64,000 bases of DNA from Rhodospirillales bacterium. Its GTDB lineage: Bacteria > Pseudomonadota > Alphaproteobacteria > Rhodospirillales > UBA2165. Location of the stretch: assembly GCA_028345065.1 (NCBI GenBank), contig JAOMCN010000004.1:1-64000 (forward strand). The letters are read 5' to 3'. Positions 18,196-28,750 of the stretch are shown piece by piece. Position numbers and translations under genes: made by a program. Each line of letters starts with the position of its first letter. Position 1 is the stretch's first letter. The notes beneath the pieces are model-generated. The model had not been told where the DNA came from and made no database searches. It was given only the letters and a program-made list of their open reading frames with translations.

Positions 18196-19241
18196 TGGTC
18201 GATGACCGCCTTATTGCGGGCAGTGAGCAACTAGATGACACTAGCGAGAAAAAAATTCGCCCGCAAGAACTAGACAGTTTTATCGGTCAGACCCAGGTTC
18301 GGGAAAATTTGCGAGTGTTTGTAGATGCAGCACGGGGGCGAAGTGAGGCCATGGATCACGTGCTTCTGCACGGCCCGCCGGGATTAGGCAAAACAACCCT
18401 CGCCCAAATTATTGCTCGGGAGCTCAAAGTTGGTTTTCGGGCCACATCCGGCCCAGTGATAGTTAAGGCGGGTGATCTTGCTGCTATACTCACCAACCTG
18501 CAAGCCTGCGATGTCCTATTCATTGATGAAATCCATCGTCTAAACCCAGCGGTGGAAGAAATTCTTTATCCGGCGTTGGAAGACTTTCAACTCGATCTCA
18601 TTATTGGCGAGGGCCCGGCGGCGCGCTCTGTCCGAATTGATCTACAGCCATTCACGCTTATAGGGGCAACTACACGATCGGGACTAATCACGACGCCGCT
18701 TCGAGATCGCTTTGGCATATTATTACACTTGCAATTTTATGCCGTGGAAGACTTGAAAGAGATTGTCCAGAGAAGTGCGGCTATACTTGGTTTAAATCTC
18801 CGGGAAGAGGGTGCGAGGGAAATTGCTAAACGGGCTCGCGGCACCCCTCGGGTCGCAGGAAGGCTCCTTCGGCGGGTAAGGGATTTTGCCGCGGTATCTG
18901 GTATTGACTCAGTGGATGCTGAAGTTGCGGATATGGGGCTTAAAAAACTGGAAGTAGACGCTAGGGGGCTCGACGCCCTGGACCGCCGCTATCTAGCATG
19001 TATTGCCAATAACTATGCGGGGGGACCGGTAGGTGCGGAGACTTTGTCTGCCGCTTTATCTGAAGAACGGGATACGATTGAGGAAGTAGTTGAACCATAT
19101 CTGATTCAGCAAGGACTACTCATGCGGACGCCTCGAGGCCGTGTGCTGGCTGAGGGCGCTTACCATCATATAGGTGTGAGCGCACCTAAGAACATTCACC
19201 AGTTAGAATTGCTGGCTCAAGAAGGGGAAGGGAGTGAATAA
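18195..19241 (+). CDS. ruvB: Holliday junction branch migration ATPase RuvB
   Basis: 348 residues. Walker [13 protein letters not shown], Walker [12 protein letters not shown], sensor GATTRSG, Arg-finger region RDRFG, and a winged-helix C-terminus ([19 protein letters not shown]). It is the hexameric motor that drives branch migration. Starts on the last base of ruvA (TAATG). A short polar tail follows the winged helix. Confidence 0.98.
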   Translation: MVDDRLIAGSEQLDDTSEKKIRPQELDSFIGQTQVRENLRVFVDAARGRSEAMDHVLLHGPPGLGKTTLAQIIARELKVGFRATSGPVIVKAGDLAAILTNLQACDVLFIDEIHRLNPAVEEILYPALEDFQLDLIIGEGPAARSVRIDLQPFTLIGATTRSGLITTPLRDRFGILLHLQFYAVEDLKEIVQRSAAILGLNLREEGAREIAKRARGTPRVAGRLLRRVRDFAAVSGIDSVDAEVADMGLKKLEVDARGLDALDRRYLACIANNYAGGPVGAETLSAALSEERDTIEEVVEPYLIQQGLLMRTPRGRVLAEGAYHHIGVSAPKNIHQLELLAQEGEGSE

Positions 19242-19695
19242 AATCGACGCGCAAAAGGGTAGCTTCAGTATCGCAGGTTTTCATACGCTCCCTGTTCGTG
19301 TTTACTATGAAGAAACGGACGCTGCTGGCATCGTTTATTATGCAAATTATCTGAGATTTGCCGAAAGGGCGCGTACAGAGCTATTACGTGAAATTGGTGT
19401 GGCCCATGAAAGTATCAAAAAAACATGGGGTGTAGAGTTTGTCGTACGAAACTGCAACGCCAAATATATAGCGCCGGCATTTCTGGATGATATTCTAGAG
19501 GTGCGAACGACCTGCACCAAAATAAGGGGTGCCTCGATTTCGTTGCGCCAGTCAGCAGTGAGAGATGGAGAAGAGTTGGTAGTGATGGATGTAATTATTG
19601 CAAGCCGCAGCCATACAAGCGGCAAAGCTGTGAGGATTCCCAAAGAAGTGCGTGTTGCATTTCAACAAATTACGGAACTAGAAAATGAGGTTTAG
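19234..19695 (+). CDS. ybgC: Tol-Pal-associated acyl-CoA thioesterase YbgC
   Basis: 153 residues from GTG 19234, overlapping ruvB by 8 bases. Hot-dog fold with the catalytic Asp in [26 protein letters not shown]. It hydrolyses short acyl-CoA/ACP thioesters and is the usual first gene of the tol-pal operon. Confidence 0.95.
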   Translation: MNKIDAQKGSFSIAGFHTLPVRVYYEETDAAGIVYYANYLRFAERARTELLREIGVAHESIKKTWGVEFVVRNCNAKYIAPAFLDDILEVRTTCTKIRGASISLRQSAVRDGEELVVMDVIIASRSHTSGKAVRIPKEVRVAFQQITELENEV

Positions 19696-19697
19696 GA

Positions 19698-20420
19698 ATG
19701 GAGACTGAAGCGGTAAATGCCGCAGGTTTAGTGGCTGCATCTCAGGAATTAAATTTTTCGGTCTGGAACTTGTTTTTAAAAGCGGACTTGATCGTGAAGC
19801 TCGTGATGCTTGTATTGATAGTGGCGTCTGTTTGGTGTTGGGCCATAATAATTGAAAAAAGCCTGCGTCTGAAGCGCCTTAACAGCGACGCTGCTGAGTT
19901 CGAGGGCTCTTTTTGGTCAGGCGGATCATTAGATACACTTTACGATAAGATAGGCGCTCTGCCAAAAGATCCAATGGCAGCCATATTCGTCTCTGCAATG
20001 AAGGAATGGCGAAGGTCAATTGACTCGGGTGTAACCAGCGCGGATCACGGTTCAAGTTTGACTGACCGCATCGACCGTGTGATGGACGTTACATTGAATA
20101 GAGAAATTGAGAGAGTTGAACGTCAGATAACTATTCTCGCATCCACTGGATCAACTGCACCATTCATTGGCCTTTTCGGAACCGTCTGGGGCATCATGAA
20201 TAGCTTTCAGTCAATCGCCATTTCCAAGAATACCAGCCTTGCGGTAGTTGCGCCGGGAATCGCGGAAGCACTATTTGCCACAGCCCTTGGTTTATTGGCG
20301 GCTGTTCCTGCAGTTATTGCTTACAACAAAATTTCTAAAGATGTAGATCGTTATGCGGCCCGTCTTGAAGATTTTTCGAACGAATTCTCCGCTATTATCT
20401 CGCGTCAATTGGATGGATAG
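19698..20420 (+). CDS. tolQ: Tol-Pal system proton channel protein TolQ
   Basis: 240 residues with three membrane helices: near 30-52 (LIVKLVMLVLIVASVWCWAI), then ASTGSTAPFIGLFGTVWGIMNSF, and ALFATALGLLAAVPAVIAY. With TolR it forms the inner-membrane proton channel that energises TolA during outer-membrane constriction. It starts two bases after the ybgC stop. Confidence 0.97.
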   Translation: METEAVNAAGLVAASQELNFSVWNLFLKADLIVKLVMLVLIVASVWCWAIIIEKSLRLKRLNSDAAEFEGSFWSGGSLDTLYDKIGALPKDPMAAIFVSAMKEWRRSIDSGVTSADHGSSLTDRIDRVMDVTLNREIERVERQITILASTGSTAPFIGLFGTVWGIMNSFQSIAISKNTSLAVVAPGIAEALFATALGLLAAVPAVIAYNKISKDVDRYAARLEDFSNEFSAIISRQLDG

Positions 20421-20428
20421 GACTTTTC

Positions 20429-20911
20429 ATGGCAACGGCACCAAATAAAGGAGCCCGGTCTGGTCGGCGTGGTCGTCGAAAACGCCAACAACCAATGTCA
20501 GATATAAACGTTACTCCATTTGTAGATGTTATGCTTGTTTTGCTTGTTATCTTCATGGTTACGGCGCCTTTGTTAACCGTGGGTGTCCAAGTAGATTTGC
20601 CAAAAGCACAAGCTTCGCTTATCCAGGAACCTGATGAACCATTGTCTGTTACTGTTGATTTTGAAGGTCGCGTTTACCTCCAGAATAGTGAAATAGAGCT
20701 CAGAAAACTGACGGCTCGCCTTATAGCTGTTACTGGCGCTAATCCGGATATACGCATTTTCGTCCGTGGTGATAAAACAATTGATTATGGCAGGGTTATG
20801 CAGGTGATGGGTACCATCAATGCTGCAGGCTTCAAAAGGGTAGCTTTGATCACGGAAATGCCTGGTAGGGTGACTTTGCCACAAAAAAAACTTAATAAGG
20901 TCGCTAAGTAA
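20429..20911 (+). CDS. tolR: Tol-Pal system protein TolR
   Basis: 160 residues. A basic N-terminus (SGRRGRRKRQQ) is followed by MSDINVTPFVDVMLVLLVIFMVTAP, the single membrane helix with the functional Asp in the FVDVML motif. The rest is the periplasmic ExbD-like domain. It is the stator partner of TolQ. Confidence 0.97.
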   Translation: MATAPNKGARSGRRGRRKRQQPMSDINVTPFVDVMLVLLVIFMVTAPLLTVGVQVDLPKAQASLIQEPDEPLSVTVDFEGRVYLQNSEIELRKLTARLIAVTGANPDIRIFVRGDKTIDYGRVMQVMGTINAAGFKRVALITEMPGRVTLPQKKLNKVAK

Positions 20912-20916
20912 AGCAC

Positions 20917-21789
20917 ATGCGATCAAGCTTTCTGATGTCATTAGTGCTGCATGTGACAGTAGTATTGTTAAGCGTTATTGGGCTGCCCTATTTACAGCGT
21001 TCTCCCGCAAAGGAAAATATTCCGATGGTTGTGGAATTGGTGTCAATTGGGTCAGAAACTAATCTACCGGCTCAACCTTATCAGAAACCTAAGCCCAAAA
21101 TTAAAGAAGCAAAGCCTCCTAAACCACTACCGCCAAAACCGGAAACAAAAGTGGTATTAAAGCAAAAAATACCCGAACCGAAGCCGACAGTTAAACGTGA
21201 TCTAAAACCCAAACCTGTCGCAAAACCTAAACGCAAATTAAAACAGGTGGCGCCGAAGAAGCTTGCAAAGATTACACCGCGACGTAAACCGACGCCCCCG
21301 GACCCCTTTGCATTGGTGCTCAAAAATCTTGAGAAAGAAATTAAAACGACACAAATGGCTAAAAAACCAAAAAAGAAAAACAAGAGTAAAAAATCAGATT
21401 TTGAACAACAGATTGCTAAAGTTCTGACGAGACGCCCAATCAGTGAATCTTCATCTAGCCGCATCACGATGACCGAGATGCACGCTATGATTAACACGAT
21501 AAGAACCGCAATTATGCCCTGCTGGAATCTTCAGCCCGGTGCTAAAGGAGCTCAGAACATTGTGGTTATTATCGGGGCATCACTAAACCCGGATGGACGT
21601 GTAACAAGAGCATGGGTTAAAAACAGGAGTGTACTAATTGAGGACCCCTTTAAACTAGCGGCAGCCGAGACAGCACAACGGGCGATTTTGAATCAAGCTT
21701 GCCAGCCGTTTAAACTTGATCCAAAGAAGTATGACATCTGGAAAGATGTCACTCTGAATTTTAATCCTAGTGAAATGTTTGGCAGATGA
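20917..21789 (+). CDS. tolA: Tol-Pal system protein TolA
   Basis: 290 residues. The N-terminal membrane helix contains the SxxxH-type motif ([15 protein letters not shown]). A long Pro/Lys-rich region follows (about residues 55-170), then a C-terminal TolA/TonB-like domain ([22 protein letters not shown]) that contacts TolB/Pal. It transmits energy from TolQR across the periplasm. Its stop overlaps tolB by four bases. Confidence 0.95.
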   Translation: MRSSFLMSLVLHVTVVLLSVIGLPYLQRSPAKENIPMVVELVSIGSETNLPAQPYQKPKPKIKEAKPPKPLPPKPETKVVLKQKIPEPKPTVKRDLKPKPVAKPKRKLKQVAPKKLAKITPRRKPTPPDPFALVLKNLEKEIKTTQMAKKPKKKNKSKKSDFEQQIAKVLTRRPISESSSSRITMTEMHAMINTIRTAIMPCWNLQPGAKGAQNIVVIIGASLNPDGRVTRAWVKNRSVLIEDPFKLAAAETAQRAILNQACQPFKLDPKKYDIWKDVTLNFNPSEMFGR

Positions 21790-23153
21790 ATAGGAAGGTA
21801 ACCGTGCGGAAGAATTTAATTACACGCTTAAAGTCGGTATTTCTTGGTTTTATCGTTTTAGTGCCATTGAATTTCTTGACATTCCAGTCAGCCTTGGGAG
21901 AACTTAGAGTTGACATTACTCGTGGTACGGTAAAGCCCTTACCAATCGCCGTCACCAATTTTATTGGTGAGACACAGCAGGAAATAGAATCGGGCCAAAG
22001 TATTTCTGGTGTCATTAGGGCAAATTTGGAGCGTTCAGGTCTGTTTCAGGCCATTGATAACCAAGCATTTATTGATGTGGAGCGGACTTTGGATACAGTG
22101 CCTCAATTTCAGAATTGGCGTATCCTAAACGCCCAAGCCCTGGTTCAGGGGCAGGTCACGTTAATCTCTAATAATCGTATGAGGGTCCAATTCCGTCTTT
22201 GGGATGTATTCGCACAGCAACAAATGATTGGGCAAGTATATACGACGATTGGTACCAACTGGCGTCGAATTTCACACATAGTGGCGGATGCAATCTACAA
22301 AAGGGTAACTGGCGAAGAAGGATATTTCGATAGCCGAATTGTTTATATCGCTGAGACTGGCTCTTTAATGCGAAGGATAAAGCGGTTGGCAATTATGGAC
22401 CAGGATGGCGAGAACCATCACTTTTTGACAGATGGGAGTTCATTAGTTTTGACGCCGCGTTTTTCTCCGAACCGTCAAGAAATTACCTATATGTCATATC
22501 ACGGCAAGGTTCCAAGGGTTTACATTTTTAACATAGACACTGGTCGACAAGAAGTTTTGGGTGATTTCCCGGGAATGACCTTTGCGCCCCGGTTTTCCCC
22601 AGACGGGAACACCGTTATCATGAGTATGGCGAAGGATGGAAATACAGAAATTTACATAATGGATCTTCGAACCCGGCAGGCGAAGCGCCTGACACGGCAC
22701 TCGGCTATTGATACGTCGCCTCATTATTCGCCCAACGGAAAATATATTGTTTTCAACTCTGATCGTAGCGGCACGCAGCAAATTTATATAATGAATGCTA
22801 AAGGGAAAAAGGTTAAGCGAATTAGTTTTGGCAAAGGTCGGTACGCGACCCCGGTCTGGTCGCCACGGGGAGATCTTATTGCCTTTACTAAAATGGCTGG
22901 AGGAAAGTTCTATATAGGTGTCATTGGTGTCGATGGCAAAGGTGAACGCCTTCTGGCAGATGGGTTTTTGGTAGAATCGCCCACATGGTCGCCTAATGGG
23001 CGGGTAATAATGTTTTTTAGGGAAATTCCAAAAGGAAAACTGGGAGATAAAGAAACGAAGATTTATTCTATTGATCTTACTGGCCGGAATGAGCGTGAAA
23101 TCGTTACACCCATGGAAGCTTCTGATCCAGCTTGGTCCCCCTTGATTCCATGA
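21786..23153 (+). CDS. tolB: Tol-Pal system beta-propeller protein TolB
   Basis: 455 residues. Signal peptide about 1-38 ([19 protein letters not shown]), N-terminal domain ([18 protein letters not shown]), then repeated propeller motifs such as [17 protein letters not shown] and [16 protein letters not shown]. It is a periplasmic partner of Pal and TolA. A 151-base gap without a hairpin separates it from pal. Confidence 0.97.
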   Translation: MNRKVTVRKNLITRLKSVFLGFIVLVPLNFLTFQSALGELRVDITRGTVKPLPIAVTNFIGETQQEIESGQSISGVIRANLERSGLFQAIDNQAFIDVERTLDTVPQFQNWRILNAQALVQGQVTLISNNRMRVQFRLWDVFAQQQMIGQVYTTIGTNWRRISHIVADAIYKRVTGEEGYFDSRIVYIAETGSLMRRIKRLAIMDQDGENHHFLTDGSSLVLTPRFSPNRQEITYMSYHGKVPRVYIFNIDTGRQEVLGDFPGMTFAPRFSPDGNTVIMSMAKDGNTEIYIMDLRTRQAKRLTRHSAIDTSPHYSPNGKYIVFNSDRSGTQQIYIMNAKGKKVKRISFGKGRYATPVWSPRGDLIAFTKMAGGKFYIGVIGVDGKGERLLADGFLVESPTWSPNGRVIMFFREIPKGKLGDKETKIYSIDLTGRNEREIVTPMEASDPAWSPLIP

Positions 23154-23304
23154 GATTGGCACCTTATAATCACTCTAGGTCAATTGTTTGTCCAAAGTAT
23201 TAAGTCGGTTTCTTGGCGGCTCTTCCACTTAATTTTAAAGAGGTGGGTTGCAATTTTACTGAAGTTCTAATATCTCATACCTTCTGATCAAGGGGACCAA
23301 TGAA

Positions 23305-23850
23305 ATGCGTTTAAGGAACCTTATATATTTATTAGCGGGTCTTTTCCTTGTGGGCGCCTGTGAGACCATGGAGGAAAAGGGTAGTGCTCAGGGAATTGGC
23401 GAGTTAAAAGCCAAATCCATTGGCGAGTTAAAAGCCAAAACCTATGGTGGGCAGGTTACTAAGAAACCTCAGGGTTTTAGTATCACACCCGGTTCTGGGC
23501 GGGATTTTGTCGTCAATGTCGGTGACCGCGTCTTTTTTGCTGTCGACAAGTCAAACTTGTCGTCTGAAGCTAGGGCAATGCTTGAAAAACAGGCCGCCTG
23601 GCTCAAACGTTACGGCAACGTCAATGTAACCATCCAAGGACATTGTGATGAGCGTGGTACAAGGGAGTATAACCTAGGGTTAGGGGAACGTCGCGCTAAT
23701 TCAGCGAAGGATCTCTTGGTAGCTATGGGTATTAGCCCGAACCGAATAAAAACTATTTCGTACGGCAAAGAACGTCCAGCAGCCCTTGGTCACTCAGAAG
23801 CTTCGTGGCACCAGAACCGTCGGGCCGTTACGGTGATTGCAGGGGGTTAG
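23305..23850 (+). CDS. pal: Peptidoglycan-associated lipoprotein Pal
   Basis: 181 residues. Lipobox LVGAC with Cys19. The C-terminal OmpA domain has FFAVDKSNLSSEARAML, IQGHCDERGTREYNLGLGERRA and the peptidoglycan-binding end NRRAVTV. It links the outer membrane to the cell wall and binds TolB. The region after the lipobox carries an 8-residue tandem duplication (IGELKAK repeated). AGGGGA lies upstream of ATG 23305. Confidence 0.97.
   Translation: MRLRNLIYLLAGLFLVGACETMEEKGSAQGIGELKAKSIGELKAKTYGGQVTKKPQGFSITPGSGRDFVVNVGDRVFFAVDKSNLSSEARAMLEKQAAWLKRYGNVNVTIQGHCDERGTREYNLGLGERRANSAKDLLVAMGISPNRIKTISYGKERPAALGHSEASWHQNRRAVTVIAGG
23395..23439 (+). repeat. 24-bp tandem duplication inside pal
   Basis: A 21-base unit beginning ATTGGCGAGTTAAAAG occurs at 23395-23415 and 23419-23439 with no mismatch, period 24 bases. 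It adds one extra copy of IGELKAKS/T to the linker after the lipid-anchored Cys. Perfect identity at DNA level suggests a recent slippage event. Confidence 0.9.
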
Positions 23851-23862
23851 GGGAGTTAAGTT

Positions 23863-23889
23863 TGATAACGATTTTTTAAGTCGTTATCA
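23863..23889 (+). terminator. Stem-loop after pal
   Basis: TGATAACGA (23863-23871) and TCGTTATCA (23881-23889) are perfect reverse complements with a 9-base loop, 13 bases after the pal stop. There is no immediate T-run downstream, so it could act as a weak terminator or 3'-end protecting hairpin between pal and cpoB. Confidence 0.55.
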
Positions 23890-24094
23890 CTTGATAGAGT
23901 TTTGTGTTGCCCGTTGTTGGGAAGTGTTCCTGATGGCGGGCATCTTAATTTTGACAACATTTCCTCGGAAATTATAGTAAGAGCTTCCTTGAAAGTTAGT
24001 TTAAGGCAGTTGAAAATTATCCGTAAGCTGGTTTTTTTGTTTCCAATGCTATGTGGTCTAAATTGTGATCAGCTCTATAAGTGTTACACTCGAG

Positions 24095-25195
24095 ATGATA
24101 AAATTTTTTTCTTCTATTAAAATTGCGTTCTGTGTGTTGGTCACGTGTTTTGTAATCAATCCTGCTTTGGCGCAAAATCAAAATGCAGATTTTGCTAATC
24201 AGCTTAGCCGAATAGAGCGCGATTTGCGGGCATTAAACCGTCAAGTATTTAAGAATTCTGCTAACGGAAATCAATCCCAAACATTCAACACTGTTAAAGG
24301 CTCATCTTCTAATAATGCATATATTTTGCGAGTTGAAGATCGTCTGAGCCAATTGGAAAACGCAATTAAAGAAAACACCAACACTGTGGAAAACAATGCA
24401 AATACACTTAACCAAATTTCGGCACGCCTAGATAGCCTTGGCAATGATATAAACTTTCGCATTACCTCAATCGAGCAACGTCTGAATATTCTCACCCGTA
24501 ACCCTCAAACGGCCCAGCAGGATATGGCAGTTTCATCAAGTCCTTCATCTGTTCAGCCACTTACACCACCTCGTTTGACAGCCGTACCAAGACCAAAGGG
24601 TGTCCACCAAATTGGAACCTCAACAGGGGGAATTACTTTGGGTAATCCACAAGGAACACTCGGTACGATTACACAAAGGGATCTAAATACTGCTCGTAGA
24701 CAAAATAGTGCTAACGCGTTTGGAACTATTGACCAAGCTCTGCGGCCAACAAATCTGGAGGCTGCCGTCTCACAAAAGTCCAAACTTCCCGAATCAAATT
24801 TGCCAGCAGGGACACCAAAGGAACAGTATAAATTTGCATTCGGTTTGGTTCGCAAACAGGAATTTCGTGACGCTGTTAAAGCTTTAGAGGAATTTATCAA
24901 AACCTATCCAACTGAGCCCCTGACCACTAATGCTCGGAACTGGCTTGGTCGGACTCACTACGTACGTAAAGATTACCGAAGTGCCATAGAAGTATTTTTG
25001 GCTGCATATAAGGTTCAGCCAAAAGGAAAAAAGGCTGCCGATAACTTGTTTCGTTTAGGTCTTTCTTTAGCAGCTTTGAAAAAGAATAAAGAAGCCTGTG
25101 CAACTTTTTATAAGCTTGATCAGGATTTTCCAGATAGTAATTCAATCATTAAGAAACAGTTGGTTCTGCAACGGAAAAAGATTGGGTGTGGATAA
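24095..25195 (+). CDS. cpoB: CpoB/YbgF Tol-Pal-associated TPR protein
   Basis: 366 residues from ATG 24095; the track start 24065 (GTG) adds ten residues before the signal peptide. Signal peptide MIKFFSSIKIAFCVLVTCF ending ALA|QNQ. A coiled-coil trimerisation part follows (about 20-125), then a Thr/Pro/Gly-rich linker and three C-terminal TPRs beginning PKEQYKFAFGLVRKQEFRDAV. In E. coli CpoB couples Tol energy to septal peptidoglycan synthesis. Its 3' end overlaps tilS by eight bases. Confidence 0.93.
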   Translation: MIKFFSSIKIAFCVLVTCFVINPALAQNQNADFANQLSRIERDLRALNRQVFKNSANGNQSQTFNTVKGSSSNNAYILRVEDRLSQLENAIKENTNTVENNANTLNQISARLDSLGNDINFRITSIEQRLNILTRNPQTAQQDMAVSSSPSSVQPLTPPRLTAVPRPKGVHQIGTSTGGITLGNPQGTLGTITQRDLNTARRQNSANAFGTIDQALRPTNLEAAVSQKSKLPESNLPAGTPKEQYKFAFGLVRKQEFRDAVKALEEFIKTYPTEPLTTNARNWLGRTHYVRKDYRSAIEVFLAAYKVQPKGKKAADNLFRLGLSLAALKKNKEACATFYKLDQDFPDSNSIIKKQLVLQRKKIGCG

Positions 25196-26543
25196 AGGTT
25201 ATAACACTGTTACCAGTAATCTAAATATATCGCCAATCTCGGAACCGGAATTCGATATACTTTTTTCGCCCGTTTTAGTGAAGAAAATATACCATATTGC
25301 CGTCGGTGTTTCGGGTGGTCCCGATAGTTTAGCATTATCCTGGTTGCTTCATCGCTGGTGCAAAAAAATTGGTATACGGCTAATAGCGTTGACCGTCGAT
25401 CACCGCCTGCGGCCAAATTCTAGCAAAGATGCCCGGACTGTATTTTTGTGGCTACAAAGTTGGGGTTTAAATTGTATAATTCTCCCCTGGGTTGGCAACA
25501 AGCCCTGTACGGGTATCCAGGAAACTGCACGGATAGCTCGATATAAATTAATGATAGACTGGTGTATCGAAAACGGCGTTCGGGATTTAGCGCTCGCCCA
25601 TCACGAGGAAGACCAAGCGGAAACATTTTTAATGCGTCTTAGTCGTGGTAGTGGCGTCGATGGGTTAGCCTGTATGCGAAAGGTAACTTTAAGGAAAGGG
25701 GTTCGCCTCCTTCGTCCTCTTCTTACAGTACCCAAAAGTCGGCTCCGGGCTACTCTCAAATCCCAAAATCAGGAGTGGTTGGAAGATCCTGCAAATTCAA
25801 ATCCAGCCTTTACTCGGACATTAATTCGAGACCTATCTATTTTACTAAGTGAACGGGAAGTGGGTGCGCAACGTTTGGCCCACCTATCCGAACAATTTGG
25901 ACGAATAAGAGTTAGATTAGGAGAGATTACACGGTTGGTAGTTGATCGGGCTGCTATAATACATCCTACGGGTTGGGCCACCATTAATGGTGAACTCCTA
26001 ATACAATTGCCAGATGAAATTGGCCGTCGGGTTATGATTTTTCTGTTACAAAGTATTGGAGGGCGAAGTTATCCTCCTCGGCTCAAGCGACTCGACCGCA
26101 TCATGACCTTTATGAAGGATCCAGACCATTGCACGGCCTTTTCATTAGGCGGGTGTTCAATCAGTCGCCAAGATCATCAGTTTACCATTTTACGCGAGGA
26201 ATTACGTCAAACAGCCGGCTCGCCAATAATTTTTGCGGGTTCTGTGATGTGGCGTGGCATTTTTAGGTGCACTTTCGAAGGGGGTCCTGAAGGAGGCTCA
26301 TTACTAACGGCCCTAGCACCCCTTGGTCGAAAGGGGTGGGCGCAGTTAGTTCATGAACAGCCTGAAGTGAGAAATTCCAATATAGCTTATCCTGTTGCTC
26401 TAACCCTTCCAGCTTTGTTTGACGTGCACGGAGTGGTAAACGTCCCACATTTAAATTATACCCGCAAAGATTTCAATACAGGCGTAAATTCAACGAATTT
26501 AAAGTTTATTTCCGCAAAATTCGTATCATTGGAGGAGAGATAA
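25188..26543 (+). CDS. tilS: tRNA(Ile)-lysidine synthetase
   Basis: 451 residues from GTG 25188, with GGAAAAAG upstream; the track start at 25098 lies deep in cpoB. N-type ATP pyrophosphatase P-loop VGVSGGPDS at residues 39-47, VDHRLRPNS, and LAHHEEDQAETFLMRL. It converts the wobble C34 of tRNA-Ile(CAU) to lysidine so that it reads AUA. The C-terminal ~150 residues are divergent. Confidence 0.95.
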   Translation: MDKGYNTVTSNLNISPISEPEFDILFSPVLVKKIYHIAVGVSGGPDSLALSWLLHRWCKKIGIRLIALTVDHRLRPNSSKDARTVFLWLQSWGLNCIILPWVGNKPCTGIQETARIARYKLMIDWCIENGVRDLALAHHEEDQAETFLMRLSRGSGVDGLACMRKVTLRKGVRLLRPLLTVPKSRLRATLKSQNQEWLEDPANSNPAFTRTLIRDLSILLSEREVGAQRLAHLSEQFGRIRVRLGEITRLVVDRAAIIHPTGWATINGELLIQLPDEIGRRVMIFLLQSIGGRSYPPRLKRLDRIMTFMKDPDHCTAFSLGGCSISRQDHQFTILREELRQTAGSPIIFAGSVMWRGIFRCTFEGGPEGGSLLTALAPLGRKGWAQLVHEQPEVRNSNIAYPVALTLPALFDVHGVVNVPHLNYTRKDFNTGVNSTNLKFISAKFVSLEER

Positions 26544-26735
26544 ATTTCTGCTAATACTTGTGGAATTTCTGGTTTAGACTATCTCATTCGTAGTTTGGAA
26601 TTTATAATTAAGAACCGTTAATTGTATTGGTATGTTAATACTGCGAGACTTGGAGTTGGACTATAAACTAGAGTAATTTGAGCAAACGACAAAATTATAG
26701 CAGAATACCGCATATTTTGAAGGAAGGTCTTAGCT

Positions 26736-28670
26736 TTGAATATTCGAAAGAATTTAGTTGTATGGGTTGTGATTGCCCTAGTGGTTTTTACTTTATTCAA
26801 TTTATTCCAGAATAAATCTAATCGTGGACCACATCAAACTACATCCTATTCGGAATTTCTTAGTGCCGTAGGGAGTGGTGATGTAAACGATGTCACTATG
26901 CAAGGTGGTAAAATCACTTATCACGATGGTGCGGGTAGGTCTTTCCGCACCTTTGCGCCTGACGATCCTTCACTTATCCAGGGCCTTACAGAAAAGGGAG
27001 TTCGTATTACTGCTCTACCCGTAGAAGAGGAAGTACCTTCTCTTTTTGGGATTATTCTTTCCTGGCTTCCGATGATAATTATTTTAGGCGTATGGATATT
27101 TTTTATGCGCCAAATGCAGGGTGGGGGCGGCAAAGCTATGGGCTTTGGAAAATCTCGGGCCCGTTTGCTTACGGAACGTTCCGATCGAGTGACATTTGAG
27201 GATGTAGCTGGGATTGATGAAGCCAAACAAGAATTAGAAGAAATTGTCGATTTTCTAAAAGATCCTGCAAAATTCCAACGACTTGGTGGCAAAATACCAA
27301 AGGGGTGCCTCTTAGTTGGACCACCGGGAACTGGTAAGACATTGCTGGCCCGTGCTATCGCGGGAGAGGCCAATGTGCCGTTTTTCACAATTTCTGGTTC
27401 TGATTTTGTGGAAATGTTTGTTGGTGTAGGCGCTAGTCGTGTCCGGGATATGTTTGAACAGGGTAAAAAGAACGCGCCGTGCATCATATTTATTGATGAA
27501 TTAGACGCTGTGGGTCGTCACCGTGGTGCGGGATTAGGTGGTGGTAACGACGAACGCGAGCAAACTCTTAACCAGTTATTAGTTGAGATGGATGGGTTTG
27601 AATCTAATGAAGGGGTAATACTAATTGCTGCGACCAACCGACCTGATGTGCTTGATCCGGCTCTCCTCCGTCCCGGCCGATTTGACCGCCAAGTCGTCGT
27701 ACCCAATCCAGATATTATTGGGCGAGAAAAGATCTTAAAAGTGCATATGCGAAAGGTTCCTCTAGCGCCTAGTGTCGATGCTAGAATAATTGCTCGAGGT
27801 ACACCCGGGTTTTCGGGTGCAGACCTTGCAAATCTGGTTAATGAAGCGGCCTTGTTAGCTGCACGCATTGGCAAACGTATGGTGACAATGTCGGAATTTG
27901 AAAATGCAAAAGACAAAGTAATGATGGGCGCTGAAAGACGTTCAATGGTTATGTCTGATGATGAAAAAAAACTAACCGCGTACCACGAAGCTGGCCATGC
28001 GATTGTCGGTCTTAATGTGGAAAAACATGATCCACTGCATAAGGTAACTATCATTCCTCGCGGGCGTGCTCTTGGAGTGACCATGTCGCTTCCGGAAAAG
28101 GATCGTTATAGTTACTCTAAGCTAGAGTTAATATCAAAACTGGCGGTGATGTATGGTGGTCGTATAGCGGAGGAGTTGATATTTGGCCCTGAAAACGTAA
28201 CTACGGGTGCGGGTAATGATATTCAGCAGGCCACGGAGATGGCTCGCCGTATGGTTACCGAATATGGCTTTAGTAACGAGCTAGGTCCTTTGCGCTATTC
28301 GGATAATGAGGAAGAGATATTTTTGGGCCATTCTGTGGCTCGTAGTAAAAGTGTTTCAGATGAAACTGCTGCCTTGATTGATAAGGAAGTTCGTAGACTA
28401 ATTGAAGACGCCGAGACAACAGCGCGTAGAGTATTAACAGAAAAGTGCCAGGATCTTGAAAATTTGGCGACAGCCTTACTGGAATATGAGACTTTATCTG
28501 GCAGCGAGGTAGATGCTCTCCTTAAGGGTGAACCTATATTTCGTCCGGACCCTGATGATGATTCGGATGGGAAGGTTAAGTCTTCTGTACCCACGAGCGG
28601 GGTGGTTAGTAAGGACTTTGAGGACAAGCCATCTTCCGGGCTCGATCCTGAACCTCAGCCAGAGGGTTAG
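26736..28670 (+). CDS. ftsH: ATP-dependent zinc metalloprotease FtsH
   Basis: 644 residues from TTG 26736 with GAAGGAAGG upstream. Two membrane helices (about 8-24 and 100-120) flank a periplasmic domain. AAA+ motifs: [45 protein letters not shown]. The zinc motif HEAGH lies at about residue 417-421. It degrades membrane and regulatory proteins. A Pro/Asp/Ser-rich tail ends the protein. tilS-ftsH is a conserved order. Confidence 0.98.
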   Translation: MNIRKNLVVWVVIALVVFTLFNLFQNKSNRGPHQTTSYSEFLSAVGSGDVNDVTMQGGKITYHDGAGRSFRTFAPDDPSLIQGLTEKGVRITALPVEEEVPSLFGIILSWLPMIIILGVWIFFMRQMQGGGGKAMGFGKSRARLLTERSDRVTFEDVAGIDEAKQELEEIVDFLKDPAKFQRLGGKIPKGCLLVGPPGTGKTLLARAIAGEANVPFFTISGSDFVEMFVGVGASRVRDMFEQGKKNAPCIIFIDELDAVGRHRGAGLGGGNDEREQTLNQLLVEMDGFESNEGVILIAATNRPDVLDPALLRPGRFDRQVVVPNPDIIGREKILKVHMRKVPLAPSVDARIIARGTPGFSGADLANLVNEAALLAARIGKRMVTMSEFENAKDKVMMGAERRSMVMSDDEKKLTAYHEAGHAIVGLNVEKHDPLHKVTIIPRGRALGVTMSLPEKDRYSYSKLELISKLAVMYGGRIAEELIFGPENVTTGAGNDIQQATEMARRMVTEYGFSNELGPLRYSDNEEEIFLGHSVARSKSVSDETAALIDKEVRRLIEDAETTARRVLTEKCQDLENLATALLEYETLSGSEVDALLKGEPIFRPDPDDDSDGKVKSSVPTSGVVSKDFEDKPSSGLDPEPQPEG

Positions 28671-28750
28671 GAACTTTATACTTTTGACCATTGAAACCAT
28701 GGTTTTCCTTCTTTCGAACGGCATTTTGCTTTAACCGTAGGTAAAGTTTA

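Noticed and set aside
21081-21497. Long minus-strand ORF opposite tolA, and similar ORFs opposite ftsH and coxL
   Set aside because: Shadows of the real genes; the Pro/Lys-rich tolA repeat in particular creates a long low-complexity antisense frame.
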